64,000 nucleotides of DNA from Stutzerimonas stutzeri. GTDB taxonomy: Bacteria; Pseudomonadota; Gammaproteobacteria; Pseudomonadales; Pseudomonadaceae. The notes beneath the pieces are model-generated. The model saw nothing but the letters and a program-made list of their open reading frames with translations, made no database searches and had not been told where the DNA came from. Made by a program: the position numbers and the translations under genes. Positions 19,745 to 28,426 of this stretch are shown here, piece by piece. The stretch is from assembly GCF_024448695.1 (NCBI RefSeq), contig NZ_JAMOHY010000010.1, forward strand, positions 47,508 through 111,507, in the 5' to 3' direction. Within the stretch, counting starts at the first letter, position 1, and each line of letters begins with the position of its first letter.

Positions 19745-21033
19745 GGACTCAACAAGGCTGCGGCCGCCACGGGATCGGACGGCAGATAGAAATGAATGTA
19801 GGACGCCGTCAGTCGGCTCTGGCGATAAACCGCCTCGGCGGTACGTTTGTAATTCGGGCATTCACCTCGAACCCAGGGTTCAAGCGGGGTTTCCAGTACG
19901 GAATGGTGAAAGGTATGCCCACGCAGCCGCCCTTCCGGCAGCACCACTTCCTGCAACGCCAGCGCCGTCAGACGCGGCTGCAGTCGAGCCTCGCCGGGCA
20001 GCAGGCCGAGCATGGTGCCACATGTTCCAGCCTTGTCGGTAAGGCGGTTGAACAGGTAAAGCATGCCACCGCACTCGGCGAGTATCGGCTTGCCTGCAGC
20101 GCGGTGTACACGGATCGCCTCGGCCATGCCCTGATTGTCCGCCAATGCGCGCAGGTGCAGCTCGGGATAGCCGCCGGGCAGGTAGAGACTGTCTACCGGC
20201 GGCAGGGTCGTATCGACCAGCGGCGAGAAGAACACCAGCTCGGCGCCCAGCTGGCGCAACAGGTCGAGATTGGCCTGATAGAGAAAGGCGAAAGCAGCAT
20301 CCCTCGCCACACCGATACGCACGTCCTGCAGCAGCGGTTCAAGCGAGTGTGCTTGCGGCGCAGCGAAATCCACTGCTGGCGGCAATGCCACATCGGCACT
20401 GGCCGCCAAGGCATCGGCAGCGGCATCCAGGCGTGCATCCAGGTCGGTCAGTTCGCTGGCCTGCACCAGCCCCAGATGGCGGCTCGGCAGTTCGATATCA
20501 GCGCTGCGCGGCAACGCGCCGTACCAGCGAATCGCCTCCGGCAGGCTATCGCGCAGGATCTCGCCATGGCGCACGCTACCGACCCGGTTGGCCAGCACGC
20601 CGGAGAACGGCAGATCCGGTTGGAAACTGGCCAGCCCATGGGCCAGGGCGCCGAAGGTCTGGGCCATGGCCGCGCCGTCGATCACCGCCAGCACCGGCAC
20701 GCTGAAGCGCCGCGCCAGGTCGGCAGCACTGGGGTTGCCATCAAACAGCCCCATCACCCCTTCGATCAGGATCAGGTCGCATTCGCCCGCCGCCTCCCAC
20801 AGCAATCGGCGCGATTCTTCTTCACCGACCATCCACAGGTCGAGCTGGTACACCGGCTGGCCGCTGGCACGGGCGAGAATCATCGGGTCGAGAAAGTCCG
20901 GCCCACACTTGAACACCCTCACGCGCCTGCCCTGGCGCGCATGCAGCCGTGCCAGGGCGGCGGTAACGGTGGTCTTGCCTTGACCGGATGCCGGTGCGGC
21001 GATCAGCAATGCCGGGCAGCTTCGGCTATTCAT
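19741..21033 (-). CDS. cobB: Cobyrinic acid a,c-diamide synthase
   Basis: Amidates the a and c side chains of (hydrogeno)cobyrinic acid using glutamine and ATP. 430 residues. The N-terminal ATPase motif is APASGQGKTTVTAALARL. The C-terminal glutaminase domain has the nucleophile in ILAECGGMLYLF and the histidine in SYIHFYLPSDP. The chain ends by overlapping bluB. It is preceded by a 72-base palindromic repeat that separates it from cobO. Confidence 0.95.
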   Translation of the reverse strand: MNSRSCPALLIAAPASGQGKTTVTAALARLHARQGRRVRVFKCGPDFLDPMILARASGQPVYQLDLWMVGEEESRRLLWEAAGECDLILIEGVMGLFDGNPSAADLARRFSVPVLAVIDGAAMAQTFGALAHGLASFQPDLPFSGVLANRVGSVRHGEILRDSLPEAIRWYGALPRSADIELPSRHLGLVQASELTDLDARLDAAADALAASADVALPPAVDFAAPQAHSLEPLLQDVRIGVARDAAFAFLYQANLDLLRQLGAELVFFSPLVDTTLPPVDSLYLPGGYPELHLRALADNQGMAEAIRVHRAAGKPILAECGGMLYLFNRLTDKAGTCGTMLGLLPGEARLQPRLTALALQEVVLPEGRLRGHTFHHSVLETPLEPWVRGECPNYKRTAEAVYRQSRLTASYIHFYLPSDPVAAAALLSP

Positions 21034-21050
21034 CGCGACCTCTCGTCATC

Positions 21051-21122
21051 GTAGGGTGGATGACGCTTCACCCATCCACCGACAACGTGGACGGTGGATG
21101 AAAAAGGCGTCATCCACCCTAC
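21051..21122. repeat. 72-base imperfect palindrome between cobO and cobB
   Basis: The outer arms GTAGGGTGGATGACGC (21051-21066) and GCGTCATCCACCCTAC (21107-21122) are perfect 16-base complements. Inner arms CATCCACC / GGTGGATG (21073-21080, 21093-21100) continue the stem. The GTAGGGTGGATGACGC sequence is a widespread intergenic repeat in Pseudomonas and other gamma-proteobacteria. It sits inside an otherwise overlapping operon and would fold strongly in RNA. Confidence 0.8.
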
Positions 21123-21142
21123 ACACCCCTCAAGCGCGAGCA

Positions 21143-21745
21143 TCAGAACTCCACGCCCTTTTGCGCCTTCACACCCGCTTTAAAGGCATGTTTGATCAGG
21201 CTCATTTCGGTCACGGTATCCGCTGCCTCGATCAGTCCGGGAGGCGCCCCGCGACCGGTGACCACCACGTGCTGCAACATGGGCCGCGATTCGATATCGG
21301 CCAGCACCGGCTCCAGTTCCAGATAACCGTATTTCAGCGCGATATTCAGCTCGTCCAGCACCACCAGGCCGACGCTTTCATCGGCCAGCAACTCACGGGC
21401 CACGGCCCAGGCCTCCTGCGCCTTGGCTATGTCGCGCTGGCGGTCCTGGGTTTCCCAGGTAAAACCTTCGCCCATCACGTGATAACTCACTTCATCCGGG
21501 AAACGCCGGAAGAAGTTTTCCTCTCCGGTGCTGGCCGCGCCCTTGATGAACTGCACCACGCCGACCTTGATGCCATGCCCCAGCGCACGGGCGACCATGC
21601 CGAAGGCCGAGCTGCTCTTGCCCTTGCCATTGCCGCTGTGCACCAGCAACAGGCCGTACTCGTCCTGAGCCTCGGCGATCTTCGCATCGACCACCGCCTT
21701 CTTGCGCTGCATGCGCGCCTTGTGTCGCTCGTCACGTCCGTCCAT
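21143..21745 (-). CDS. cobO: Cob(I)yrinic acid a,c-diamide adenosyltransferase
   Basis: Transfers the adenosyl group of ATP to cob(I)alamin precursors (CobO/BtuR/CobA type). 200 residues. The P-loop is VHSGNGKGKSSSAFGM. Family motifs QFIKGAASTGEENFF, LVVLDELNIALKYGYL and VVTGRGAPPGLIEAADTVTEM are intact. GGAGG lies ahead of the ATG. The start is fused to the stop of the preceding membrane-protein gene (TGATG). Confidence 0.96.
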   Translation of the reverse strand: MDGRDERHKARMQRKKAVVDAKIAEAQDEYGLLLVHSGNGKGKSSSAFGMVARALGHGIKVGVVQFIKGAASTGEENFFRRFPDEVSYHVMGEGFTWETQDRQRDIAKAQEAWAVARELLADESVGLVVLDELNIALKYGYLELEPVLADIESRPMLQHVVVTGRGAPPGLIEAADTVTEMSLIKHAFKAGVKAQKGVEF

Positions 21746-22320
21746 CAGTGCACCTCCCGCGCGCGCTGCAGGCGTTGCGCCGAAACGATACCAACATGCA
21801 GCACCAGCCCCGTGCCGACGTAGAACGCCAGGTTGCTCAGGTGACGCGGCACGTACTCGGCGATGCGCGCGAGGAAGCCGGCCAGCGTTGGTTCGGTGTA
21901 ACGGCCCGAGAAGAAGTAGAAGCCGCCGCCTGAGAACAAGTACGCCACGAAAGCCGCACCCACCAGCGTCAGTGCCAGCATGGCCAGGCTGCGCAGATCG
22001 TCGCGCTGCCATTTGGCGAATAGCCGTCCGGCCAGCCACAGGCTGCCGTAGGCCGGCACCAGCGCCCAGTAGGCCGGCGACAGGCACCATTCGCTGATGG
22101 TGCCGCTGGCCAGGGAACCGAAATCCAGCGCGGACGCCACGGCGAACAGCAGCACGAACATCCCGCGCGGGCGCAGGTAGAAACCGGCCAGGAAGAAGAT
22201 CGACCAGCTGGCGCTGGGCAGGTTAGCGACGCTGGCGAAGTGTTGGCCTCGGGTCATGGCCATCAACAGGATCAGCGCGGCGCCTATTGCTAGTTGGGCG
22301 CGCGTGGACAGGATATGCAT
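21745..22320 (-). CDS. B12-operon membrane protein of unknown function
   Basis: 191-residue integral membrane protein with about six hydrophobic segments (roughly residues 8-22, 35-50, 52-66, 80-98, 111-130 and 165-180). It has few charged residues and a basic C-terminal tail. I do not recognise a named family with certainty. The size and helix count resemble substrate-binding S components of ECF transporters, and the position under a B12 riboswitch between btuB and cobO suggests inner-membrane uptake of corrinoid or cobalt. That function is inference. Its stop overlaps the cobO start by one base. Confidence 0.75.
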   Translation of the reverse strand: MHILSTRAQLAIGAALILLMAMTRGQHFASVANLPSASWSIFFLAGFYLRPRGMFVLLFAVASALDFGSLASGTISEWCLSPAYWALVPAYGSLWLAGRLFAKWQRDDLRSLAMLALTLVGAAFVAYLFSGGGFYFFSGRYTEPTLAGFLARIAEYVPRHLSNLAFYVGTGLVLHVGIVSAQRLQRAREVH

Positions 22321-22343
22321 GGTGTTCTCCTTCGGGTTGCGAA

Positions 22344-24209
22344 TCAAAGGGCCTGGTAGCGGACGGTGAAGTACACCGCGCGGCCAGGCTGTTCGTAGGT
22401 CTGGGTGGTTTCGTAGTCACGGTTGAACAGGTTCGCCAGCTTGACCTGCAGGCGCCAGGCCTCGTCGACGCGGTATTCGCTGCGCAGATCCACCAGGGCG
22501 TAGCCGGGCATACGCGACTCATCAGTGTTGCTGGCCTTGTCGAAGCGCTCGCTCACCGCGTACAGCGAAGCGCCCAGGCCGATGGCGCCGAACTGGCGGT
22601 CCATATCCAGATTGAAATGGCGCTTGGCGCGGCGTTGCAGCAGATGGCCGTGATTGGCCTTGCTGCGGTCCTGCGGGTCCATGAAGGTCAGGTTGGCCGC
22701 CACATCCCAGCCGGCCAGTACGGCGGCCAGCGTGGTCTCGATGCCGCGAATGCGCGCCACGTCTACGTTCTCCGGGCGCATGGGACGGCTGCCCGCCCAG
22801 ACGATCAGATCTTCAATCTGGTTCTCATAGGCATTGAAGCTCCACTCGCCCCAACCATGACTGCCACGAATGCCAATCTCGTAGCTCTGCGCCTCTTCCG
22901 GCTTGACGTCCGGGTTACCTGCGGTGGCGCTGCTGGCCGGGTAGTACAGGTCGTTGAACGTCGGCGCGCGGTAGGCGGTGCCGTAGGCGGCGGTCAGTAC
23001 CAGCGCATCGCTCAGGTTGAAGCTGTACCCCAGGCTACCGGTGTCGTGCGCGCCAAAGAACTCATCGTCGTCGCGACGCAGGCCGGCCTGCACGCCGTGA
23101 CGACCGAAAGCGGCCTGGTACTGGACGAAGTAGCCCTTGTTGTAGCGGCTGTCCTCGGCGTAGTCATCGCTGCTCTCGATACGATCGGTCTGGTAGTCCA
23201 TGCCGAGACTCAGCACCTGCGCCTCGCCGAAACGCAGGTCGTTCTGCCAGCTCAGGCTGTCGCGGCGAGTGTCGAAACGCGAGTAGAAGGCACCATCCTG
23301 GAAGTTGTCGCTCAAGTCCTCACTGTGGCCCGCCTGCAAGGTGACGTCCCAGAAGCTAAGCGGCGAGAAGCGCGCACGACCGCTGATGGCTTGCAAGGAT
23401 CCATCGCTGTAGGCGTCGCGGCCCGTGGCACCGCTGGTCGAGCGAGTATCGAAGTCACCGTGGTTTTCGCTCTGCAGCCAGCTACCGTCGAGCTCCAAGC
23501 CGCTGTCGAATCGATAGCCGGCGCGCAACTGCGCGGACAGCTCACGATAGCCGTCGGCATCCGGCTCATAGGCATTGGGCGCAGCGCTGCGAAAGGCACG
23601 GGCGCTGATGCCGTCAGTGGACTCACTGGCAACGCCCATATTGAACCAGCCATTGCCTTGACTGCCGGCCACGCCGGCCGAGCCGCTGTAGCTCGAACGT
23701 GAGCCGGCGCCAACCGAGGCGTAAGGCTTGACGCCATCGGCGGCACCACGGCGGGTGAAAATCTGGATCACCCCACCCATGGCCTCCGAGCCGTAGAGAC
23801 TGGAGCGCGGCCCTCGGACGACCTCGATGCGTTCGATCTGCTCCACCGGGATGCTCTGCAGCGCGGCGCTGCCGGAGGTGGCCGAGCCGATGCGAACGCC
23901 GTCGATCAGCACCAGTACGTGCTTGTCGCTTGTGCCACGGATGGAGACCGAGGTGCTCTTGCCGCGCCCTCCGTTGCTGGTGACGCTCACCCCGGCCAGG
24001 CGCTGCAGCAACTCCGGCACGCTGCCCGCCTGCTGACGCTCGATTTCGTCACGGGTGATGATGCTGCTAGACGCAATAGATACCGGTGCATTGCTGGTTC
24101 GGCTGGCGGTGATCACCTGCTGGCCCAGCAGCAAGGCATCGCCGTGATTGGCCAGTACACAGGAAGGAAGGCCCAGTAGCACCACGGCCAGGGAAAGGGA
24201 ATTGCGCAT
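22344..24209 (-). CDS. btuB: TonB-dependent vitamin B12 receptor BtuB
   Basis: Outer membrane receptor for cobalamins and cobinamide. 621 residues. The start MRNSLSLAVVLLGLPSCVLA gives a signal peptide. The plug domain contains a TonB-box-like segment (LLGQQVITASRTS), VPELLQRLAGVSV and the signature VLIDGVRIGS, VEQIERIEVVRGPRSSLYG. The barrel ends in YFTVRYQAL with a terminal hydrophobic residue. It is the first gene after a cobalamin riboswitch. An upstream ATG 11 codons earlier lacks a ribosome-binding site; GGAGA precedes the chosen one. Confidence 0.93.
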   Translation of the reverse strand: MRNSLSLAVVLLGLPSCVLANHGDALLLGQQVITASRTSNAPVSIASSSIITRDEIERQQAGSVPELLQRLAGVSVTSNGGRGKSTSVSIRGTSDKHVLVLIDGVRIGSATSGSAALQSIPVEQIERIEVVRGPRSSLYGSEAMGGVIQIFTRRGAADGVKPYASVGAGSRSSYSGSAGVAGSQGNGWFNMGVASESTDGISARAFRSAAPNAYEPDADGYRELSAQLRAGYRFDSGLELDGSWLQSENHGDFDTRSTSGATGRDAYSDGSLQAISGRARFSPLSFWDVTLQAGHSEDLSDNFQDGAFYSRFDTRRDSLSWQNDLRFGEAQVLSLGMDYQTDRIESSDDYAEDSRYNKGYFVQYQAAFGRHGVQAGLRRDDDEFFGAHDTGSLGYSFNLSDALVLTAAYGTAYRAPTFNDLYYPASSATAGNPDVKPEEAQSYEIGIRGSHGWGEWSFNAYENQIEDLIVWAGSRPMRPENVDVARIRGIETTLAAVLAGWDVAANLTFMDPQDRSKANHGHLLQRRAKRHFNLDMDRQFGAIGLGASLYAVSERFDKASNTDESRMPGYALVDLRSEYRVDEAWRLQVKLANLFNRDYETTQTYEQPGRAVYFTVRYQAL

Positions 24210-24340
24210 CGGATTGAAGTTCTCCGTCGTGCCCACCCGCACGACAAAAAGTCAGTGGAGACAGACGGAAGAACTCGAAAGAAGGGAGTACCGCAAGGGT
24301 ACGCACCCGCTCAGCGCCCGCCGCACTGTCAGTGAAATGC

Positions 24341-24530
24341 GACAGGCCGGTCTCCGGGCTTGCGAGCGGATGCGTCATGGCATCCCGAAACCGCGCCTTC
24401 CCGTGCGTGAACACAGTGGCAATTGCGGTTTCTTGACTCGCCTACCGTTGCGGGGGCAGCGCCGGAATCTTCGTGAGAATGGACCGGCTTCCCTGTTTCA
24501 CCCATATGGCTTTTCGCCAAGGGCACCTGA
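24341..24530 (-). promoter_or_regulatory. Cobalamin (AdoCbl) riboswitch
   Basis: On the minus strand the conserved landmarks occur in order: AGGTGC (24523-24528), GGGAAGCCGGT, GCTGCCCCCGCAACGGT (24444-24460), the B12 box GCCACTG (24414-24420), GGGAAGGC, and the closing GGAGACCGGCC (24345-24355). The aptamer ends about 130 bases before btuB. The intervening stretch would be the expression platform; I see no U-rich terminator there, so control of translation start is likelier. It probably governs btuB through cobP. Confidence 0.95.
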
Positions 24531-24596
24531 GGCGACGCGGAGGTTAGTCCAAGGCTTGGCGCGACGCAACTGAAAGCAATGCAGCCTTGGCACCAT

Positions 24597-24615
24597 GGCA
24601 ATGATTATGGGTATC
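24597..24615. promoter_or_regulatory. Fur-box-like sequence, weak
   Basis: GGCAATGATTATGGGTATC matches the 19-base Fur consensus at 14 positions when read on the minus strand (core ATAATCATT intact). It lies between the B12 riboswitch and the divergent metallophosphoesterase gene, where either promoter could be. This is a motif match only. Confidence 0.3.
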
Positions 24616-24713
24616 TTGCTCGCGACTGACGGAACCGGCTGATGCCTGCCTGCTTCGAATGTCACACTACTGTTCACTCGCCATCCGGCCATCGCAGGAA
24701 AAAACGCTCGCCC

Positions 24714-25517
24714 ATGACGACCATCGTACAGATCTCCGACACCCATTTCGGTACCGAACAGCTGCCTGTAATGCGCGCTCTGGAAGAACATGTTCGCGCG
24801 CATGGTGCCGATCTGCTGATTCTCTCAGGAGACATCACGCAGCGGGCCAGGGCTGGAGAGTTTGCCGCCGCGCAGGCATTCGTTCAGCGGCTTCAGGACC
24901 TGGGCATACCTGAAACACTGGTGATTCCAGGTAATCACGATATTCCGTTGTACAACCTCTTCGCTCGTGCCTTTACGCCCTACCGCAACTACCAGCGCCA
25001 TTTCGGAAACAATCTTGAACCGACTTTCGAGACCGACGACATGCTGGTCATCGGCCTCAACACGACGCACCCCCGGCGGCACAAGGATGGCGTGGTCACG
25101 GCCAGACAGGTGCGGGCCGTAAGTCGCCGTCTGAAAGACTGCGACCCAGGCAAGGTGCGCATCCTCGTCGCGCATCAGCCATTCGGCGCGATGGTGCAGA
25201 GCGATCTGAGCAACCTGCAGCACGGAGCCGAACCAGCCCTGCATTGCTGGGCCGAAGAAGGACTGGATCTGGTCATGGGTGGACATATCCACCTGCCCTA
25301 CGTGCTGCCGCTTTCCGGGCAGTACAGCGGTCTGTCGCGGGAAATCTGGATGGTTCAGGCCGGAACTGCGCTGTCATCGCGCCTGCGCGGCACTTCGCCC
25401 AACTCATTCAACCGCCTGAAGCTGCATTCGGGCATAGACAAGAAAGTCTGTGTGGAGCGCTGGGACCTGCTGGACGATCACTTCGCGCCGGCTTCGCACT
25501 TCAATCTGCACTGGTAG
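24714..25517 (+). CDS. Metallophosphoesterase of the CpdA-like class
   Basis: Calcineurin-like phosphoesterase, 267 residues. All metal-binding blocks are present in order: QISDTHFG, LSGDITQRA, PGNHDIPL, AHQPF and GGHIHLPY. The architecture resembles cyclic nucleotide phosphodiesterases of the CpdA/Icc group, but I cannot assign the substrate. The start at MTTIVQISDTHFG puts the first motif at the usual distance. The ribosome-binding site is weak (AGGA about 15 bases upstream). It is divergent from btuB, without other obvious partners. Confidence 0.85.
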   Translation: MTTIVQISDTHFGTEQLPVMRALEEHVRAHGADLLILSGDITQRARAGEFAAAQAFVQRLQDLGIPETLVIPGNHDIPLYNLFARAFTPYRNYQRHFGNNLEPTFETDDMLVIGLNTTHPRRHKDGVVTARQVRAVSRRLKDCDPGKVRILVAHQPFGAMVQSDLSNLQHGAEPALHCWAEEGLDLVMGGHIHLPYVLPLSGQYSGLSREIWMVQAGTALSSRLRGTSPNSFNRLKLHSGIDKKVCVERWDLLDDHFAPASHFNLHW

Positions 25518-25536
25518 CGGACAACCGCTAGCGCCG

Positions 25537-26064
25537 TCAGGGATTGAGCGCCAGATGCTCTTCATTGAGCACGCGCCGGGCGTTGAGGTAGTTCTTCTGC
25601 CAGTAGCTGTTGGAAAGACTGTCAAGCCGCACCGTGCCACCGCTGGACGGCGCATGCACGAAACGGCCCTCACCGACATAGATCGCCGCATGACTGACAC
25701 GCCGCCCACCGCTGGTGGCGAAGAACAACAGATCGCCTGCCTGCAGCGCATCACGCCTGACAGGGCTGGCACTGCGCATGGCATTCATTTCTCGCGTGGT
25801 GCGTGGCAGGGCGATACCCGCCGCACCTCGGTAGACATAGCCGATCAGGCCACTGCAATCGAAACCGCTGTCGGGCGTATTGCCGCCATACCGATAAGGC
25901 GTTCCAACCAGGCCCAGGGCAGTAAACAGCACATCCTCGGCGGCACCGGGTACAGGCTGCGCTACCGGCGCCATGATTGTGGGTTCGATGGCTTGCCGAC
26001 CGGCACAGGCAGTCAGCAGCAGGACCGTCAGTAGAAGGATCGGGAGGCGGGCCAGAAAGGGCAT
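25537..26064 (-). CDS. NlpC/P60-family lipoprotein, first of two
   Basis: Probable periplasmic peptidoglycan endopeptidase of the Spr/MepS kind, 175 residues. The signal peptide ends in a lipobox LLTAC, giving a lipidated C20. The catalytic triad appears intact: C70 in GFDCSG, H125 in VSHAAIYVG and a third polar residue H137 in FVHAPSSGG. It ends 19 bases past the convergent phosphoesterase stop. It shares layout with the next gene, with which it probably arose by duplication. Confidence 0.88.
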   Translation of the reverse strand: MPFLARLPILLLTVLLLTACAGRQAIEPTIMAPVAQPVPGAAEDVLFTALGLVGTPYRYGGNTPDSGFDCSGLIGYVYRGAAGIALPRTTREMNAMRSASPVRRDALQAGDLLFFATSGGRRVSHAAIYVGEGRFVHAPSSGGTVRLDSLSNSYWQKNYLNARRVLNEEHLALNP

Positions 26065-26139
26065 GGCAGAGCAGTCCGGGCAAAGGAGCCATCACTCTGC
26101 CGGCATGCGCCGCGGGATGCAACCCCGGCGCCCGCCTCG

Positions 26140-26796
26140 TCAGTTACGGGAAGGGATGTCGCTTGAAGCGGAAGCCAGCGCCAACACACGCTTGGCCTGC
26201 ATGAAACTGGCACGCCAATAGGCGTCGTCCAGGCTGTCCACCCGCACGCCACCACTGCGACTGCTGGAGGAATGTATGAACTGATCATCGCCGATATAGA
26301 TGCCGGCATGGCTGACACGGCCACGCCCACGGTTGTTGAAGAACACCAGATCACCCGGTTCAAGCTCGCTGCGTTTGATCTTCGGTGCCTCGAGACTGAT
26401 CATTTCCCGCGTTGAACGCGGCAGTTCGATACCGGCTTCCTTGCTGAACAGGTAACCAACGAAACCGCTGCAATCGAAGCCGGTTCTGATGGACTTGCCA
26501 CCATAGCGGTAAGGCGTACCGACCAGGGTGAAACCACGCTCGAGGATGCTGTCGGCGAGCGGCGGCAGCTCATAACTCTGCTCGTCGGCAAGCTCACGCA
26601 GCTGCTGCTCGCTGGGTTCGATTGGCTCGGCCTGCGCCTTCATCACTTCATCGTTCATGCCTGTAACCAGCTGCGCAAAATCCAGCTGGAAACCCTCAGA
26701 CACCGCGATGCGCTCCTCTCGCTCCGGTTGCACGGCACAGGCCGACAGCAGCAGGACGAGTGATAGAGGCAGCAAAGGTGCGAGGCGTTGGTACAT
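26140..26796 (-). CDS. NlpC/P60-family lipoprotein, second of two
   Basis: 218-residue lipoprotein, lipobox LLSAC with lipidated C20. A charged linker of about 70 residues precedes the NlpC/P60 domain. Catalytic residues are C109 in GFDCSGFVGY, H163 in VSHAGIYIGD and H175 in FIHSSSS. It probably cleaves peptide cross-links in murein like MepS; substrate specificity is not visible. It lies 75 bases upstream of its paralogue on the same strand and likely shares its transcript. Confidence 0.88.
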   Translation of the reverse strand: MYQRLAPLLPLSLVLLLSACAVQPEREERIAVSEGFQLDFAQLVTGMNDEVMKAQAEPIEPSEQQLRELADEQSYELPPLADSILERGFTLVGTPYRYGGKSIRTGFDCSGFVGYLFSKEAGIELPRSTREMISLEAPKIKRSELEPGDLVFFNNRGRGRVSHAGIYIGDDQFIHSSSSRSGGVRVDSLDDAYWRASFMQAKRVLALASASSDIPSRN

Positions 26797-26912
26797 GGAT
26801 GAACACGGGAAGTCAGAAAAGTGGGCGCACTATGCCTTTTATGGCGCCGATGAGCAAATTCAATCACTGGAAATGTGACGGATTGGCCGCAACGAAACGT
26901 CTGGCGTGGCCT

Positions 26913-27590
26913 TCAGTGATTGACCGTAAACGCCAGCATGGCCGAGAGCTGACACATGGGGCGGCCGCTTTCTTCCCGCCAGCGGTTGAACAGTGCCTGC
27001 ACCGCCGCCTGATCGCGCTGGCTGCCGGGCACCTTGTCGATGACCTTCTGCGCCTTGAGTGCAGCCACCACGTCATTGCTGGGAATAAAGGTGTCCTTGC
27101 CGGCCATGCGCAAGAAGCGCGGAGCTGAAAGACCGCCCAGCTGACTGCCATGCCGGGCGATGTAGCGCCAGAGGCTGACGACATCTTCTACCGGCCAGTC
27201 AGCAAGAAGATGGCCGAAACCACCCTTCTCCTTCGCCACATCCAGCACGAACTGGGCATTGCGCGGCACACTCTTGAGCTTGCCCAGATGCCGAATCAGC
27301 TGCGTGTTCTGCATCATCCGCTCGACATGCTCGCCGCCCATCAGCACCACCTTTTCCGGGTCGAAGCCAAAGAAAGCCTGCTCGAAAGCCGGCCACTTGG
27401 CATCCACCAGGCTGTGTTTCAGGCCCGCACGGAAGATCCGCAGGGCGATCAGTGACAGGTAGCGGTCATCGGAAATCGCGCGCAGCTCATCGGCACTGCG
27501 GGGCTGCGGCAGCAACCTTTCCAGCGCAGCCGCCGAGCCAAAACGATTGAGGCAATACTCATGCAGCCATTTGTAGTCACGCATGCTCAT
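26913..27590 (-). CDS. DNA-3-methyladenine glycosylase I-like protein
   Basis: Predicted base-excision repair glycosylase of the helix-hairpin-helix group, 225 residues. Recognisable blocks are MRDYKWLHEYCLNRFG, YLSLIALRIFRAGLKHSLVDAKWPAF in outline (residues about 47-72), FGFDPEKVVLMG and GGLSAPRFLRMAGKDTF. The sequence is a pseudomonad variant distant from E. coli Tag. Two ATGs, 6 bases apart (27590 and 27584), are both plausible. A longer reading frame to 27698 crosses a terminator-like hairpin and was rejected. Confidence 0.8.
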   Translation of the reverse strand: MSMRDYKWLHEYCLNRFGSAAALERLLPQPRSADELRAISDDRYLSLIALRIFRAGLKHSLVDAKWPAFEQAFFGFDPEKVVLMGGEHVERMMQNTQLIRHLGKLKSVPRNAQFVLDVAKEKGGFGHLLADWPVEDVVSLWRYIARHGSQLGGLSAPRFLRMAGKDTFIPSNDVVAALKAQKVIDKVPGSQRDQAAVQALFNRWREESGRPMCQLSAMLAFTVNH

Positions 27591-27669
27591 CTCGGTCCGA
27601 AAGGGTTCTGGGTCGGCGCCGGGCGCCCGGCAGCCACACTGAAGAAAGCTGCAGAGGTTGCCATAAACG

Positions 27670-27701
27670 ACAATGCCCGTATCCGTCGATACAGGCATTG
27701 T
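27670..27701 (-). terminator. Probable terminator of efp
   Basis: Inverted repeat ACAATGCCCGTATC / GATACAGGCATTGT (27670-27683 and 27688-27701) with one mismatch and a four-base loop. It lies 70 bases past the efp stop. The minus-strand tail CGTTTATGG is only partly U-rich, and TTT follows on the plus strand. Confidence 0.6.
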
Positions 27702-27771
27702 TTCAACTCACCTAGGCTGTCAGGTTTTCGCGCGTCTGAGAGCCAGGCTTTACTCAGGCCAGCAAAGGCGA

Positions 27772-28338
27772 TCAGGCCTTGATGCGGGACTTGTATTCGC
27801 CAGTGCGGGTGTCGATTTCAATCGAGTCGCCGATTTCGCAAAAGGCGGAAACCTGCAGTTCTGCACCGTTCTTCAGGCGGGCGGTCTTCATCACCTTGCC
27901 TGACGTGTCGCCACGTACGGACGGCTCGGTGTAGACGATTTCGCGAACGATGGTGGTCGGCAGCTCAACCGAGATCACCTTGTCGTTGTAGAAGGTGGCT
28001 TCGCAGACATCGCTCATGCCGTCTTCGATAAACTTCATGACGTCTTCGAGGTCGTCCTTCTCGATTTCGTACTGGTTGAACTCGGCGTCCATGAAGACAT
28101 ACAGCGGGTCGGCGAAATAGGAATAGGTCACTTCCTTGCGCTCAAGGATGACAGGCTCGAGCTTGTCGTCCGCTTTGTAGACGGTTTCGGTAGCAGAACC
28201 ATTGAGCAGGTTCTTCAACTTCATCTTGACTACGGCACTGTTGCGGCCGGACTTGTTGAATTCGGCTTTCTGGATAATCCAGGGTGCGCCGTTGATCACG
28301 GCCACTTGGCCGGCACGAAACTCTTGTGCGGTTTTCAT
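27772..28338 (-). CDS. efp: Elongation factor P, arginine type
   Basis: Relieves ribosome stalling at polyproline stretches. 188 residues, three beta domains. The loop tip reads KSGRNSAV with arginine at position 32 instead of lysine. This is the known target of rhamnosylation by EarP, whose gene lies directly upstream on the same strand. Domain III ends in [16 protein letters not shown]. It has its own predicted promoter. Confidence 0.98.
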   Translation of the reverse strand: MKTAQEFRAGQVAVINGAPWIIQKAEFNKSGRNSAVVKMKLKNLLNGSATETVYKADDKLEPVILERKEVTYSYFADPLYVFMDAEFNQYEIEKDDLEDVMKFIEDGMSDVCEATFYNDKVISVELPTTIVREIVYTEPSVRGDTSGKVMKTARLKNGAELQVSAFCEIGDSIEIDTRTGEYKSRIKA

Positions 28339-28380
28339 ACGAATGTCCGAATGGGATTAGAGACAAAAAACAGGCCGCGT

Positions 28381-28410
28381 ATCATAGGGTCTGTTCCCGC
28401 TTCGTCGCAA
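28381..28410 (-). promoter_or_regulatory. Predicted sigma-70 promoter of efp
   Basis: Minus strand TTGCGA (28405-28410), 18-base spacer, TATGAT (28381-28386), in the gap between earP and efp. The start near 28374 leaves a leader of about 35 bases. Confidence 0.45.
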
Positions 28411-28426
28411 GCCGCGCTGCTGTGCA

